DNA of 64,000 nucleotides, from contig CAJNOP010000419.1 in the NCBI GenBank assembly GCA_905250075.1, forward strand, positions 118,085-182,084. Direction: 5' to 3'. Origin of the DNA: Rotaria sp. Silwood1 (taxonomy: Eukaryota > Rotifera > Eurotatoria > Philodinida > Philodinidae). Positions 36,168-48,560 of this stretch are shown here, piece after piece. A program made the position numbers and the translations under genes. Below the pieces are notes generated by a model, which saw only the letters and a program-made list of their open reading frames with translations, was not told the DNA's origin and did not search any database. How positions within the stretch are numbered: the first letter of the stretch is position 1; each line of letters starts with the position of its first letter.

Positions 36168-37943
36168 TTTTTCTATTTATTTATTTTACTTCAAGATGAA
36201 GGACGTTTGAATTTATTGACGTCATGATTGATTAATCAGAAAGTGAATGTAATTTACCAATAATAAGAAAAAATGTATACTATTGAAAGAAATAATTCAT
36301 TTCTATTTTCTTTTTTATTCAAACATAGCAAAAATATTATACATTTGATTCAGTTTCTTCCAAGGACGTACGAGCAAACAAAGAGAATAAAAAAACAATG
36401 AAATAATCTAAAGTCAACTAGTGTACTAATCTAATGTTAAATCATATAAATTCAAATTTGATATAATCTATATTACTAGAAAAAAAGTTAATCATTATAT
36501 AAATAATATCAAACAACTATTAGCTTTGATTTAGTACTATTTTCTTTATCAATTTTATTACTTAAAATAAATCGGCTTAAGACAATTAGAGCTCAAAAGT
36601 TCAGATCATATAAATTAAAGAGCGGTTACAAAATTCTTTGTATCAGAGGTGACTTGTGCCAAAATATTTTATTCTATTACTGGAAACAAAAATTTTTTGG
36701 ACAGCTTGGCTCGAAGAATTTTTTAAAGATCAGTTCCTATTTACAGAATTTTTGACGAGTTACACATATTGAAACTTTTGAGGAAACTTGTTCTATTCGT
36801 AGTAAATATTACAAAATGTCATATTATTTCTAGTTGATTGATAATATCTGATGTATGTATTTGTAAATAAATGAAGAATTTGTACATGTTTTTTGGATAT
36901 TATATTTAAAAGTCCGCATTTTATACTATAGTGTCTGTAATAGAAAACCGCCAGTCTTATTTTTTTTTTTAACCGAAAACAAAACATTCGAAATGCCCCA
37001 TTAATATATTCTGTAGTCATTTCGTTCTTTCATACTGGGAAGACTAGACAAGCCTTATCCATATCCTAGATTTTTTTTTCCTTTGATTATATATTAACAT
37101 CGATATAATTTACAACAAATAAAAACACTGATTCTTTTCTTTTTTAACGTGAACATAATGTTTATTTAATAGATTGAATTTAGAGAATCGATTATATCAT
37201 ATGATTTTGTTTTTTGAATATTCTATTGAAGTATTTCAATGCAATACAAAAACGTTTTTGTTCTTAAACAAATATTTAATTTGGAAACCTTGAATACAAG
37301 TGCAAGCTGCTACTATGTGAATCCTCAATATATGTGATTTTTTTTTTCTTTTCACAAACATCGAAGCAGAGATAAATTTCTTGCATAGCTTGTCGATTTA
37401 ATCACCAGCTAATCACATTCCCATCATTTTGCACTGATGTTTCGTTCTCTTACTACGCATTGTAATATGATAAAGAAGCAATCTTGTCTGTATACATTCA
37501 AGCATCGAGCATACTTGAAACATAGAGAGCAGCATGGAAAAAAAAGGAATGGACTGTTTCAGATTAAAAAAAAAAATGATGCTGACTTTGTCAGATATAA
37601 AAAAAAAACAGAACAGAATAACTTAAGTAAAAAATGCAGTAACGTCAATAAATTTGATCTAGAATACAAAATCTTGATGCTGATACGAAATAGACAACGT
37701 ATTTAGCCAAAAAAATATATAGCTTAGTCATTGCACTCGTAAATAAATAGTTTAAAAATATGGTACTTCTATCATACGATAGTCATTCTTTTATACGTCC
37801 TGCCTCACGATATCTCTCTTCTATTCCTGATAATAACTATTGATCAACTTATTCCAATATAGAAGAAGAAAGCTTGCGAAATAAACTTTTATTCAATAAT
37901 TTCAAAATACAACAGTTACCTTTTTCAACAAAATAATTAAACA

Positions 37944-39449
37944 ATGTCTAAAAATTCAGTACGATTAAATAATTTGATATGTATCTTTCATATCTAATAT
38001 TATTTTCTAGTCAAATTTTGCGTGTTTCTTTGATGTTGATGGTGTTATAACCAAAGGACCAAATATTATTCCTGCTGCTAAATTGGCTATTAAAAAATTG
38101 GTTCAATATGATGTTCCTTTTATATTCGTTTCTAATACATGTATGTTGGAAACAGAAAAAGCCGAGCAATTGTCAAATATGCTTGAAGTTCCTGTATGTT
38201 TTTGTATTTTTTCATCGTTTGTTTTTTTATGAAAAAATTTCGATAATATTTAGATTCTTCCGAAACAAGTTGTTTTGGCTCATACACCCATGCGTTGTTT
38301 AGGTGAATATCATAAAAAACATGTGCTGATATGTGGACAAGGCGATATTGAAGGAATTGCTCAAACGTAAAAAAGCATCTTTTTCTTTTCCTAAAAAATC
38401 GATCTGTTTTTGTTCTCTTAGTGTTGGTTTTAAAAATACAACAACTATTGAAAGATTATGTGCAGCTTTTCCCGAATTAGATATGGTCGATCATACACAT
38501 CGAACTCAATTAGTAAAATAGTTTTTAAAAATTTTTTGATATTTAAATAAATTGGGTCTTAATTAATAGTGTGAAATGGTAAAAGATCAAGGTATTATTC
38601 GTAGTCAAGATTTCCGTCCCATTGAAGGTACTTTATTTTGTTTTTTACTTTTTTATATATCTATATTATTAATATGATAATTGATTGTTTTAGCGATTGT
38701 ACTTCTTGGCGAACCTATTCATTGGGAAACATCTTTACAACTTATTACAGATATTCTTTTGACTCATGGTAATCCAAATGATGCAGCCAATTCTACTTGG
38801 GTCGGTCCACATATACCAATAATTGCATGTAATAAAGATTTGGTATTCAAAGCTTTTGCTGATATACCTCGTTTTGGTCATGGAGCGTTTTTGATATGTC
38901 TTGAAGCATTATACAACGTATGCATTTATGTATTATTGAAATATGAATTATTTTGTTTTATTATTTAGAAACTCAGTGGTAATGAGTTAATGTATACAGC
39001 ACTTGTTGGTAAACCATATGAAATTTCATTTCAATATTCTGAAATGATGGCTAATAAATTAGCTCGTTCTAAAGGTCAAACGAAAGTTGAACGAATTTAT
39101 TTTGTTGGGTATTTTTTTTATTTAATTATAAGAATAATATTCAACGATTGAATTCTTTCAACGCGTTTTTAGAGATAATCCTGACGTCGATATCGTAGGT
39201 GCTAATGTCTATAATGCTTTACTTAAAAGAACTAAATCATCGAATGACAGTTTTACAGGATGTGGACTTTTAGCTCATCCACGTTTATTAACTGCTACAT
39301 CATGTGAATCCATTCTAGTCTGTACTGGTGTATATGATCCAAATATAGATACACTTGACACAAAACAACCATGGGCAATACCAACAACAATCCAACCTGA
39401 TGTATTAGAAGCTGTCAATTATGTCTTAACTACAGAACACGTTATATAA
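37944..39449 (+). CDS. HDHD5: HAD-superfamily hydrolase, HDHD5/CECR5 type
   Basis: Eight exons: 37944-37958, 38011-38193, 38254-38366, 38422-38512, 38570-38627, 38694-38917, 38969-39108 and 39173-39449, giving 366 residues. Phases agree throughout. The 15-base first exon (MSKNS) is the least certain; I chose the donor TCA|GTACGA because it restores phase and gives a 52-base intron. HAD motif I is FFDVDGV with nucleophile D13 and acid D15, motif II is S46 in FIFVSNT, and motif IV is GDNPDVD at 275-281. HTPMR, the PRFGHGAF block and the conserved GVY near the end are typical of the CECR5/YKR070W family. Animal HDHD5 is usually described as mitochondrial; here the N-terminus is very short, with no clear targeting peptide. 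The substrate is unknown for the family, so phosphatase activity is inferred. Confidence 0.9.
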
Positions 39450-42400
39450 AATATCATATATTTTTCTTCTATTAGCATGATATATATATTATATTGTTGT
39501 ACAATATAATTCGTATGTTTAATATTTTGTTGAATAAATTTTTATTAATTAAAGCAAAAACATTCTCATTTAGAATAGAAATATCACAGTGAAATATTAT
39601 TCTATAACAAGAGATAAAATAATAAATGAATCACATTACTTTAAAATGCAATTTCGTTTTTCGATTTTTCCAATAAGAAAATTTTGTGTTTTCGTTAGAT
39701 ATCAAATATTTCAATTAATCATATTTAGAAAAGTTTTTTAAAAGTGAATTATAATAATTTTTTTTTCTTTTATATTCAAGTTTCTTACGAGTAAAATGAA
39801 AACTATTTTTAACAAAAAAGTAAAGTTGATTAAATTTTCATTTTATTTAAATGTTAGAAATGAAATCAGATAGATTGAACACAACCAATAGATGAACTAT
39901 AACGAAGCAAGAATAAACAATTCTTCAGTTAAAATAAATGCTAATACAGCTGTATTCAGAAAAGGATCAAGTTCATCTAAATCATTTAGATGCAATCAAA
40001 AATATCCGTCAGTTAAAAACAAAAAGATAGATCTCTAAATTAAAATAATAATATATCACTATTTTGAAACATTGAAATTGTAATTACATGCGTCCACTGA
40101 AGTACTAACACGTTAGGTCATAGTCCTTCGTACGATTCTCTATGAATTCACTATATTTCACAAATCATTAAATGAAAATTATTACTTCCATCTAGAAAAT
40201 CTAACGCATTAATTCTAACGATGTAAAATTTAGTAAAAACATTATAGAATAATCTCAGGTTTATTATCGAGGATCGCATTGTTTGAAATTTTCTATTTCG
40301 TTTACCATCACATATATAAAAAAGTGAAGATTTATCATGAACTGAATTATATCAATCAATCTTCAAGGCTAAACACAAAACCTTTAGATATTCAAAATAT
40401 AAAAACTATTTTCAATATATTTATTCAACAATAATAAGATAAAAATAGCATTTGATCAGTTAATTGCATTTAAAGTAATCGAGTATAATATTTAACAATG
40501 TAGAAATGAAACATCATATTCACTTGAATATGAAAGAAAGCAATCAACATATCGCCGTTTACAAATAATGATCAATAAGTAACAAAAATAAATTTCATAA
40601 TCATTGAAGCGAAAAGAGAAGAAAAATGGACAAAAAAAATAATAGTATATATGAATATATCATTTCATACTGTGATATGTTTCGACTTTGATCGATGACT
40701 CATATAGACCATTTTGTATTTGTTGAAACTTCATATTTCTTTTTTTTTTTAAATATTACTACAATCTGAGACCATTTGATGAAGTTTTTATTGTCATTTT
40801 ATCCAAAAAAATTTTAGATTATTACAATAAGCATTAGATGTATATAAATCACATCAATGAGATCTATTAATACTGAGGATATAGAGGCGATGGTGGACCA
40901 CAGTCCATTGTCTCATCATACCTATCGTACATTAGGTAACTAGAAAGACCCAGCCGAAAGTTCTACGTTCTAAATTTTATATATTGAAATAAATACATTT
41001 ACGATTACTCTATTTGATCTTAAGAAGAAATTTCTAAAACCCACTCGAACTTTGTGAAGTCTATCATTGAAATTTCTGTTGTTAACTTTTCAAAATATTT
41101 TAAAATGAAAACCATTTGAAACAAATTTTTGGCTCATAAACTTCATTCTGTAAAAAAAATTATTTCGATCGAACTAGAAATAGAGTAAAAAAACAACTAG
41201 AAGATGAAGATTAGTTTGAAAAATCTGGTATAACATATTTTCTCAACGTCAGAAAGAGCCCTAATTCGATTGAATTCAAACACTCGCTAATTATTCTTGC
41301 GTATCTGGCTCATTATTGACCGATAACACCGCTTTGCACAAATCATCACATCCAGTGCTATTAATCTTCCAAAAACAAATGTTTATTTTTTCCAAATCTA
41401 TGATCTTGTAAACAAGATGTCAATTTAATGCAAAACCAATGTAATATTCAGAATCAGATAGGCAAAACTGGCTTTTTTTTATTTTGTAAACGCTACGATT
41501 CGCTAAAGCTCAACAGCATTCAAACTTTCAGTGAATACTCCTCTATGTAACATCTTGTGCTGGTTACAATATAAAATCAGTCGTTTGATCTTTTTCTAGT
41601 CATAAATAGTCTCTCAATAAATTATATCTAGAAAAGTTTGACATTAAATTATAAAACAATTTAAAAGACCTTAGAACTTCGACCTGTGAATCTATGTTCG
41701 TGCAGAACGAATACTATATTACTGAAAAAATATCACCTTGAATAGATAATTACAAATGTATCCTACAATAAATATATGTGACCTTAGAACAGTACAAATG
41801 TTACCCTGATCAAAATAAATGATGCACTTTTTATTTTTCTTCTATTACTGTATTGTACCATGGTTGCTTTAGTTCATATTTGTATCACAAATATTTCTTT
41901 GATTACTATGCTTATTCTAAAAGTTTCAGTTCTACAGAATGGGAATTGGTTTAGAAAAAAAAATATTCAAGAACCCATATGCTGTCTCGTAAAAATAACC
42001 GTACAATAATACATCCTACGAAAAGATTTAGTAATCTCATCAATTGTTCATTAAACTTTCATGCAACCTTTTAGAGTTTATGCCAGTTTCATAAACTCTC
42101 GTACGTTCATGATAATAATTAATCCTTGAACTGTGTATGAAAAAGGACAATAATTTCCTGAATGATTCATTATCTTCGTAATCCTATAAGGATTGATGAA
42201 AATTTGTTAAGGAGTTCATGAGTCTAATCAAAACTTTTTCGTAGAACTTATTATTCTACGTTGGTTTTAGTGTTATATAGCAGAGAAAGTCAAAGTTTGC
42301 TATTTGTTAAAATTGATATTGTTTTTTTTTTCAATATCACCAACGTTTGATATAGAAATCACTTTTCTATCAATTTTTGTCTTCAATATTTTGAAAAGAA

Positions 42401-42794
42401 ACCTATTCAATAAATTTGTAGTGGTACAAATGAAGTTTGGACAAACTGAATTACTCCGATAAGGAAAAATATTTCAACGAGCAAACAAAATAAGTATTGG
42501 TTTGATAGCCATATCAGTATGTAAAACATATTTGTATTTTTTCTTAATGAGTTTTCTTTCTATGGAACTGAAACTTTCAGAATAAGTTAAGTAATCAAAT
42601 ATGTATCTATAGTATAAATATGATATGTAACCATAAAGAGAAATAATTGTAAAGTTAAGCTATGCCGTTTATTTTAGTGAAAAGAATACAAAAAAAACTT
42701 TTTTTTTTCAATTTTCGATTTTATTCAAGCTTATTAATCGACTTTCAAATCGATTTCAATTATTTAGATCCGTTTATATACAAGAATTAAATAA
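39450..42794. other. Intergenic region between convergent HDHD5 and EF-hand genes
   Basis: This stretch carries the 3' ends of both genes (an AATAAA signal lies near 39533) and no supported gene. A perfect 10-base stem, AGAGTTTATG at 42073-42082 and CATAAACTCT at 42090-42099 with a 7-base loop, is the only structured element I noticed. Confidence 0.55.
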
Positions 42795-44010
42795 TTATAA
42801 ACGAGTTATTGTTGATTGATGTTTATCTTCGATAGTTATATTAGTATCATAACTATTGGATCGTTGTTCTCTATGTTGCTTTAATTCAAGTAATGCTTTC
42901 ATTAGAGCATTTTCAAATGATTGACATAAAAGTTCATTTTCTGGATCATATGTATTAATAGATTCTGAACAATTCTCATCAATATCAAGTAAACTATTTG
43001 ATTCAAAATCATCATTTATATTTGTTCTTGATGATAAAGTAAATACACCTGAATCCGATTGATTATCAATTGAGATTTGTTTCTTATTGATTGTTTCATC
43101 ATTTGTGATATTTTTATGTGGAACAAAATGATTTCGTGCTCGACGGATCACTTTTAATAAATATCGATCAGTATTGGTTGATGTTGGTGATGATGGTACT
43201 GAAGAAAGACTACAATAAACAAGAAACAACGAAATTAAAAGAAGAAAATACAAAAAAAAAATCATACTCAAATTGATTATTTGAATTCATTGTTGTTTCT
43301 AACCAAGCATCAATTGGACTTTTATTATTATTATTATTATTACCATCATGATGTTGTAATGATGATGTTTTGATTTGACCACGAATGTCGACTAGAGTTG
43401 ATAAGTTTTTTAAGATACGTGTACGTTTTTTCACCGGTTTAGCACTATCTGATGTTAAATGATCTTTTAAATGCCATTGAATAAATTCTTCTTTAGATAT
43501 TCGTCCATCTTTATTTACATCCATGGTATTAAATGCTTGTTCATATGATAAATTATCATTAATACCAGTTTTATATTGACCAAGAAATTGTGCAGCTAAT
43601 TTTTTTCGTGAATTAAATTCATGTCTTGTTATATAACCTTGATTATGTGTATCAAAAAAATTATATAATGTTTCGACTGTACGTAAACGATTAGCTCCAG
43701 TTAATGCTGATAGTGCATAAATATATTCATTAAAATCTAATTGTCCATCATGATTTCGATCGTAAATATCAAACATCATAGAAAAAAATTTTCTACTTTG
43801 TCGATAGTTTTGTCTTGTAATTAATGTTTGAAAAAATAGTGTTGACAGTGTCGATTTTTGCATGGGTGTCTGTACAGCTGATTTTCGTATAAATGTTAGA
43901 AATTTTTGTTTTGAACAATATCCATTTGGACAATCACGAAAAAATGTTTTACGTGCAAAATTAATATCACTTTCAGAAAAACCTGTTTCATTATCACTGT
44001 ATGACGCCAT
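42795..44010 (-). CDS. Neuronal-calcium-sensor-like EF-hand protein with long C-terminal extension
   Basis: Two exons, 44010-43268 and 43209-42795, phase 2, 385 residues. The N-terminal 190 residues resemble the NCS/recoverin group: a degenerate first EF hand (FFRDCPNGYCSKQKF, with the CPxG seen in NCS proteins), then loops at D84-E95 (DRNHDGQLDFNE), D120-E131 (DTHNQGYITRHE) and D164-E175 (DVNKDGRISKEE). Loops 2 and 4 look competent to bind calcium; loop 3 has His and Gln at normally acidic positions and may be weak. NCS proteins are about 190 residues, so the extra ~195 residues are unusual. They are Ser/Asn/Thr-rich and mostly disordered, with a basic KVIRRARNHF segment and a short helix near ENALMKALLELKQHREQR. 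The N-terminus MASYSDNE lacks Gly2, so no myristoylation is expected. A Ca2+-regulated adaptor role is inferred. Confidence 0.85.
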
Positions 44011-45574
44011 TTTTTATTTATAATAGTCAACGATATTATGGCTTGTATTGCGATACTTATATGTATATATGTACAAAGAAGGATGATGATGTATGATGAG
44101 TGATGTCTTTTTTGATTCGTATAATGTGAGACAAAAACAAGTGAAGCGAGAAGCGATATGCGTATAGTATCGTTTTCGTACACTTTGCTTTCTATATGTT
44201 GTTTCCTGCAATTGCAGGATACTCATATTGAGTAGCTACTTTTTTTCTCTAGTTCTCTTAACGTCATGTAAGTATACATATATATATATATATATGTACA
44301 CTACGGAAGGTATAAGTAGCATGTCCACAATGGCTGCTTTATTGTGTGCTCAATTAAAAGGTCAAGCAAACAGATGAGCGACGAGAGCGAGTGACCGTCG
44401 GTCACTTACTTTTTTTTCTTATTTCGAAATAGCTAAAGTAAGGAATAGGATTAGATACTGTCGGCTCGAACTGTTACCATGATATGTACCGGGAAATAGT
44501 TTAACGTTCATCATCATAATGCACTGTCTACATATTGTCGTCATTCGATAAAGTCAATAGTGGACATATACACAACTGAGGTGAGTAGTGAATTATTCTG
44601 ATATTGATTTCTTCTTCTTATATATAGATATAATCTTAAATCTTATAATGAATCTTTATGATATCGATGTATGAGCATATAGATGATATGATGTAAAAAT
44701 ATTCTCATTTCATGTAAGAATATAAATTGGATATCATTGAAATGAGCTATTTTGATTTTTACCTTGAAAAAGTATTGAATTATATTTCTAACTGTTACAA
44801 CATTTCAATGAGATTAAACCTTAAAATAATTAATCCATCTTATATATTCTTATTTAAATATACATAAAACGGAATTATCGTGCGTGAAAAATTCATTTGA
44901 AAGCTTTTAACATAAATAATATGTAAGACGACGTACATACACACACACACACACATGTATATATATATAGCAGATTACTTTTCTTTTTATTCTATTCAAC
45001 ATAATTCAAAGAAAATGATTTGCATGTGATATAACACTATTACAGTTACTATTTCTTCTTATGATTGACCCTGAAAATGTACGAGACGAAATAATGGTTA
45101 TATCTCGAGATACATATTCAGCTTCTATATCCGCTACACACTTGTCCATTTTAAATAAAATATAAGAGAAAAAAAAAATAAACGAGAAAATAACCCTGAG
45201 ATTAAATGAATTAATCGAGAAATTCGAATTTCTCTTATGTCAGTCGATGAAGAAAAAAATATCTCACATGAGATCTATATGTACTCTTCTACACACCATG
45301 AGCAAACATTGCCTCGTGCGAGCATTTATCGTGTTTGTATGCTCCAATTATTCATACAAATGTAGACGTGACTCTAACCTACTATTCGATACTCTTTTTC
45401 TTTTCTTTCTCTCATCAACATCTCTAATGACATATGTTGCTCTCTTTCTTTTACCGTTCACTTGAAAATTGAAGTAGTCTATATGTATATATACATACAT
45501 GAGACGTTTCAAGATACACTTATTCTAAAACTGGAGGTGATAAATTTTACATTTTTATTCGTCTAGTTATCATA
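44011..45574. promoter_or_regulatory. Divergent intergenic region (shared promoter area)
   Basis: It separates the minus-strand EF-hand gene from the plus-strand membrane protein gene, so both promoters should lie here. It contains a TA run at about 44278-44296, a CA run at about 44939-44954, and an acceptor-like TCTAG 9 bases before the ATG at 45575. No coding segment is supported. Confidence 0.5.
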
Positions 45575-46781
45575 ATGGATGAACAATTTATTTTTTCAAC
45601 ATCATCTGCTTTATTTGATACTTATCTTGTTTATGGTATCATTGGTTTACTATTATTTATTGCACTCATTGGTCTAGTTATTTTATTAGCTACATCATGT
45701 TGTTGTTGTTATTGTTGTTTGTCTCCAAGATCATGTTGTTTATGTTATCATCATCGGCGTCGACATTCGTCATATAAACTACGTCAAAGACCAAATCATC
45801 CAAGTGGATCAAGCAACGATGATTCAAAAAAAATTGCGTTTATACGACGTCATCCAAGCGACGTAGCAGATTTTTCTCAATTATATGATTCATGCCCACA
45901 CTTAATCAATAGTAAAGCTATGACAACAACAAGTACAAATATGGATACGAGTTGTACAACAATTGATACACTTGTTAGTCCAATATCACCATGTAGTTCA
46001 TTTCGTTCATTTATTGAATCAGGAACATCATCAAACGATAATAAACGTAAATTTAAAAACAAAAGTTTGATTTTTAATAATTCTATTTTTTTTTCTTTTT
46101 TAATAGTTCCCATAGTACAAAGTGATTCTAGTAATCCATCACAAAAACATAATATAACTATTGATAAGATTAATAATGTTCCTTCATCATCTGTTAAGAG
46201 TAAGAAAAAGAAAAAAAAAAATCAAATTTATTTCGAATTAAATATTATAAATTAAATTAGGTGTATCTTCTCGTCCATTTTCTTATATAAAAAATACAAA
46301 TGATCGTGCACATATTTTACGTCGTTTTACTCCACATGAACGTGCTATACCAGCAACCATTATACCTATTGATGTAACTCGAATATCTTCATCTGAGAAT
46401 GACAATAATAATCAAACAAATTCAAATAGTACAAATATTTATGAAACAGTTCTTCCAACAACAACAAATAATAATAATCATAATCATAATTCGACAACAT
46501 CAGATATGTCATCACCTATTTATGAAACTGAATGGACACATAGTTTAAGACAATTAATGATGGCTACAGGACCATCATCGATTAAAAATGAAGGTATTTC
46601 TGTTATTGAAGTGTCTTCAACACCACCTGATATAGTTCCATCAACAAAACAATCTTCGAATTATTTTCAACAACAAAATCTTTATGATAAATTTTTAGCA
46701 AATCGAACAACAATATCAGATTCAATGAGACGAACTAATATGCTAAGACAATTAAAAGACAATGCAGCATTCCTTTATTAA
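45575..46781 (+). CDS. Unrecognised single-pass membrane protein with Cys cluster and disordered tail
   Basis: Three exons, 45575-46046, 46107-46199 and 46261-46781, phase 1 at both joins, 361 residues. A short N-terminus (MDEQFIFSTSSALFDTY) precedes one strong transmembrane helix at about 17-41 (YGIIGLLLFIALIGLVILLA). Next to it sits a Cys-rich block (SCCCCYCCLSPRSCCLCYHH, 42-60), a likely palmitoylation site, then basic HHRRRH. The topology is probably N-terminus outside and tail in the cytosol. The long tail is Ser/Thr/Asn-rich and low complexity, with IYETVLP and IYETEWTHSLRQLM that could act as short linear motifs, and a C-terminal MLRQLKDNAAFLY. I do not recognise a family. A Shisa-like or other adaptor role is possible but not shown. 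The exon 2 end uses AG|GTAAGA in preference to an upstream GTTAAG. Confidence 0.75.
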
Positions 46782-48189
46782 AGCAATTATTTTCATTTTT
46801 TATGATAGATATGTTTTGTTTTGATTTTTTTTTCTGTTATGTTTTTCTTATGTATTCAATTGACAAAAAAAGAAACAAACGAATAAGACACAAGATAAAA
46901 TATTGTAAATAAAACTTTGATCATAAGATTAAAAAAAATATCGATTGAGAGATTTTGACGCAAAACATATTTAATTTCAATAGAGTTAAATATAAACATT
47001 TAGACAATAAACTATTCAATGATTATAAATAATGAGTAGTTTTAATACAGATATAAATTATATATCAAATAAACGGTCTTTTTTACTAAACGACCAACAT
47101 CATTATTCAGATTTTCATGTATGCTTGAATGATTTTATTTTTGACGTAATTCAATGATGTCCTGTCGCTTTGATTATCTATCATAAATTTGATGAAATTG
47201 CTTACTTATCAAAAAAAAAACAATTTCGTACGAAACTATTTTGATAGCAATTCAGGTATATTTTGTTTCATTATTAATCAAACAAATGTCATATTTCTAC
47301 TTCTGACTACTAATCACTGTAATAGAGGACTCATGTAGAAATTTCATTGAGTTAATTACAACGAACAAAAGGTTTTTTTTCTGTTTCAGAGAATTTTGTA
47401 AATTAAATTGGCTAAAGTTTCGTAATAGATATCAAAATACATTTGATAATATTAATTCATATAATAAGAGACTGTCTTATAGTCATTATTCATATATTTG
47501 AAGTAAAAAATAGAATAGGAAAAAAGAATTTGATTAATTTTGTTTTAATGTAATGTCAACAAACAAAATATCGTTTAGATTGCTATGTGAAGTGATCCAA
47601 AAAAATGAAAAGATTTGAATAATTTATTAATTATAAGATTAACGAATGATAAATGATATTACTCGGATTTATCTTAATTAGCAGTATTTCTTCAGGTGAC
47701 ATACACTGGTTCACACTCATACAGTGCTGTATCACCCAATTTATATATATAATCTGAAGGCGTATTTTTTGCTGGTAGTTTTTGTGATTTCAACAACTAT
47801 TATCTATATACTTCTATTTTTATGACATAATTTTCATAAAATGAATTATGTTAGTCTATTCTATTCTACGAAAACGAATGGCTATATTTAAAAAAAAATC
47901 CTTTTTTGAATTAATTGCTACATTTAATTTTTAAATTTAAAAGGATTCTATTAAGTCTCATCGAGTAGAAATAACCTTGCAAACGAAAAGATCAGCATTT
48001 TCAAGTTAACGAATATTGCTAACAACATCTGTTTATTTGTTTCGTATTGACTAATTCAGTTTCATTTATATGAAATTTGAATATCTTTTGCTGCTCCTCC
48101 ATAATGCTTAGATCTTCGATAATACGTTTGATACTATAATAAGCATGCACTATTAAAAAAAAGTGTCGAAGAATATACATTTACTGTTC

Positions 48190-48560
48190 AATTATTGCCA
48201 TTGCATAAAACTTTCTTAGGTTTGCGTGCGTAATCTACCCTTTTTGCTTATTAACCTTGGCAAGAGTTTGTGACTCATTGCAAATTTATACGTCGTTCCA
48301 CTGTTTTCTGTGTTCATTTACCTTTTTGTTGGGCATAGGAACGGAAAAAATCTCAGCTGAAAGATTTATTATTCTATGGGTGTGTTTAAAACGTGCAAAG
48401 ATAAATCTTTTGCCTAAGGTTTATTTCGTTTATACACCTAAAAAAAAATAAAGGTTAATGAACATGGAAAGTAGTGTAGGGGTATATGAATTTGCAACGG
48501 GTCACAAACTCTTGCTTAAGTTTATGAACAGAAAAGGTTTATGTAATAGTATTAAGCGGA
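48190..48560. mobile_element. Degenerate foldback repeat
   Basis: GCAAGAGTTTGTGAC at about 48260 and the reverse complement of 48480-48520 (GCAAGAGTTTGTGACCCGTT) match over about 30 bases, including TTGCAAATT(T/C)ATA. Weaker pairing extends outward through ACCTT and CCTTTT blocks. An internal 64-codon frame (48257-48451) is created by the arm and is not believable as a gene. Confidence 0.5.

Larger units (their letters stand above)
34034..37943. other. Intergenic region with coding relics
   Basis: No intact gene, but it is less uniform than other intergenic stretches. Coding-like fragments lie at about 34480-35142 and 35867-35971, and a C-rich tract lies at 36149-36167. The right part (36200-37943) is AT-rich with homopolymers, including long A runs inside an implausible Lys-rich frame near 37437-37706. 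Confidence 0.5.

Noticed and set aside
37437-37706. Lys-rich 89-codon frame before HDHD5
   Set aside because: Long A runs create it; there is no link to the HDHD5 frame.
45247-45465. Frame upstream of the membrane protein gene
   Set aside because: It is Leu/Phe/Ser-rich without a motif and lies in the divergent promoter region.
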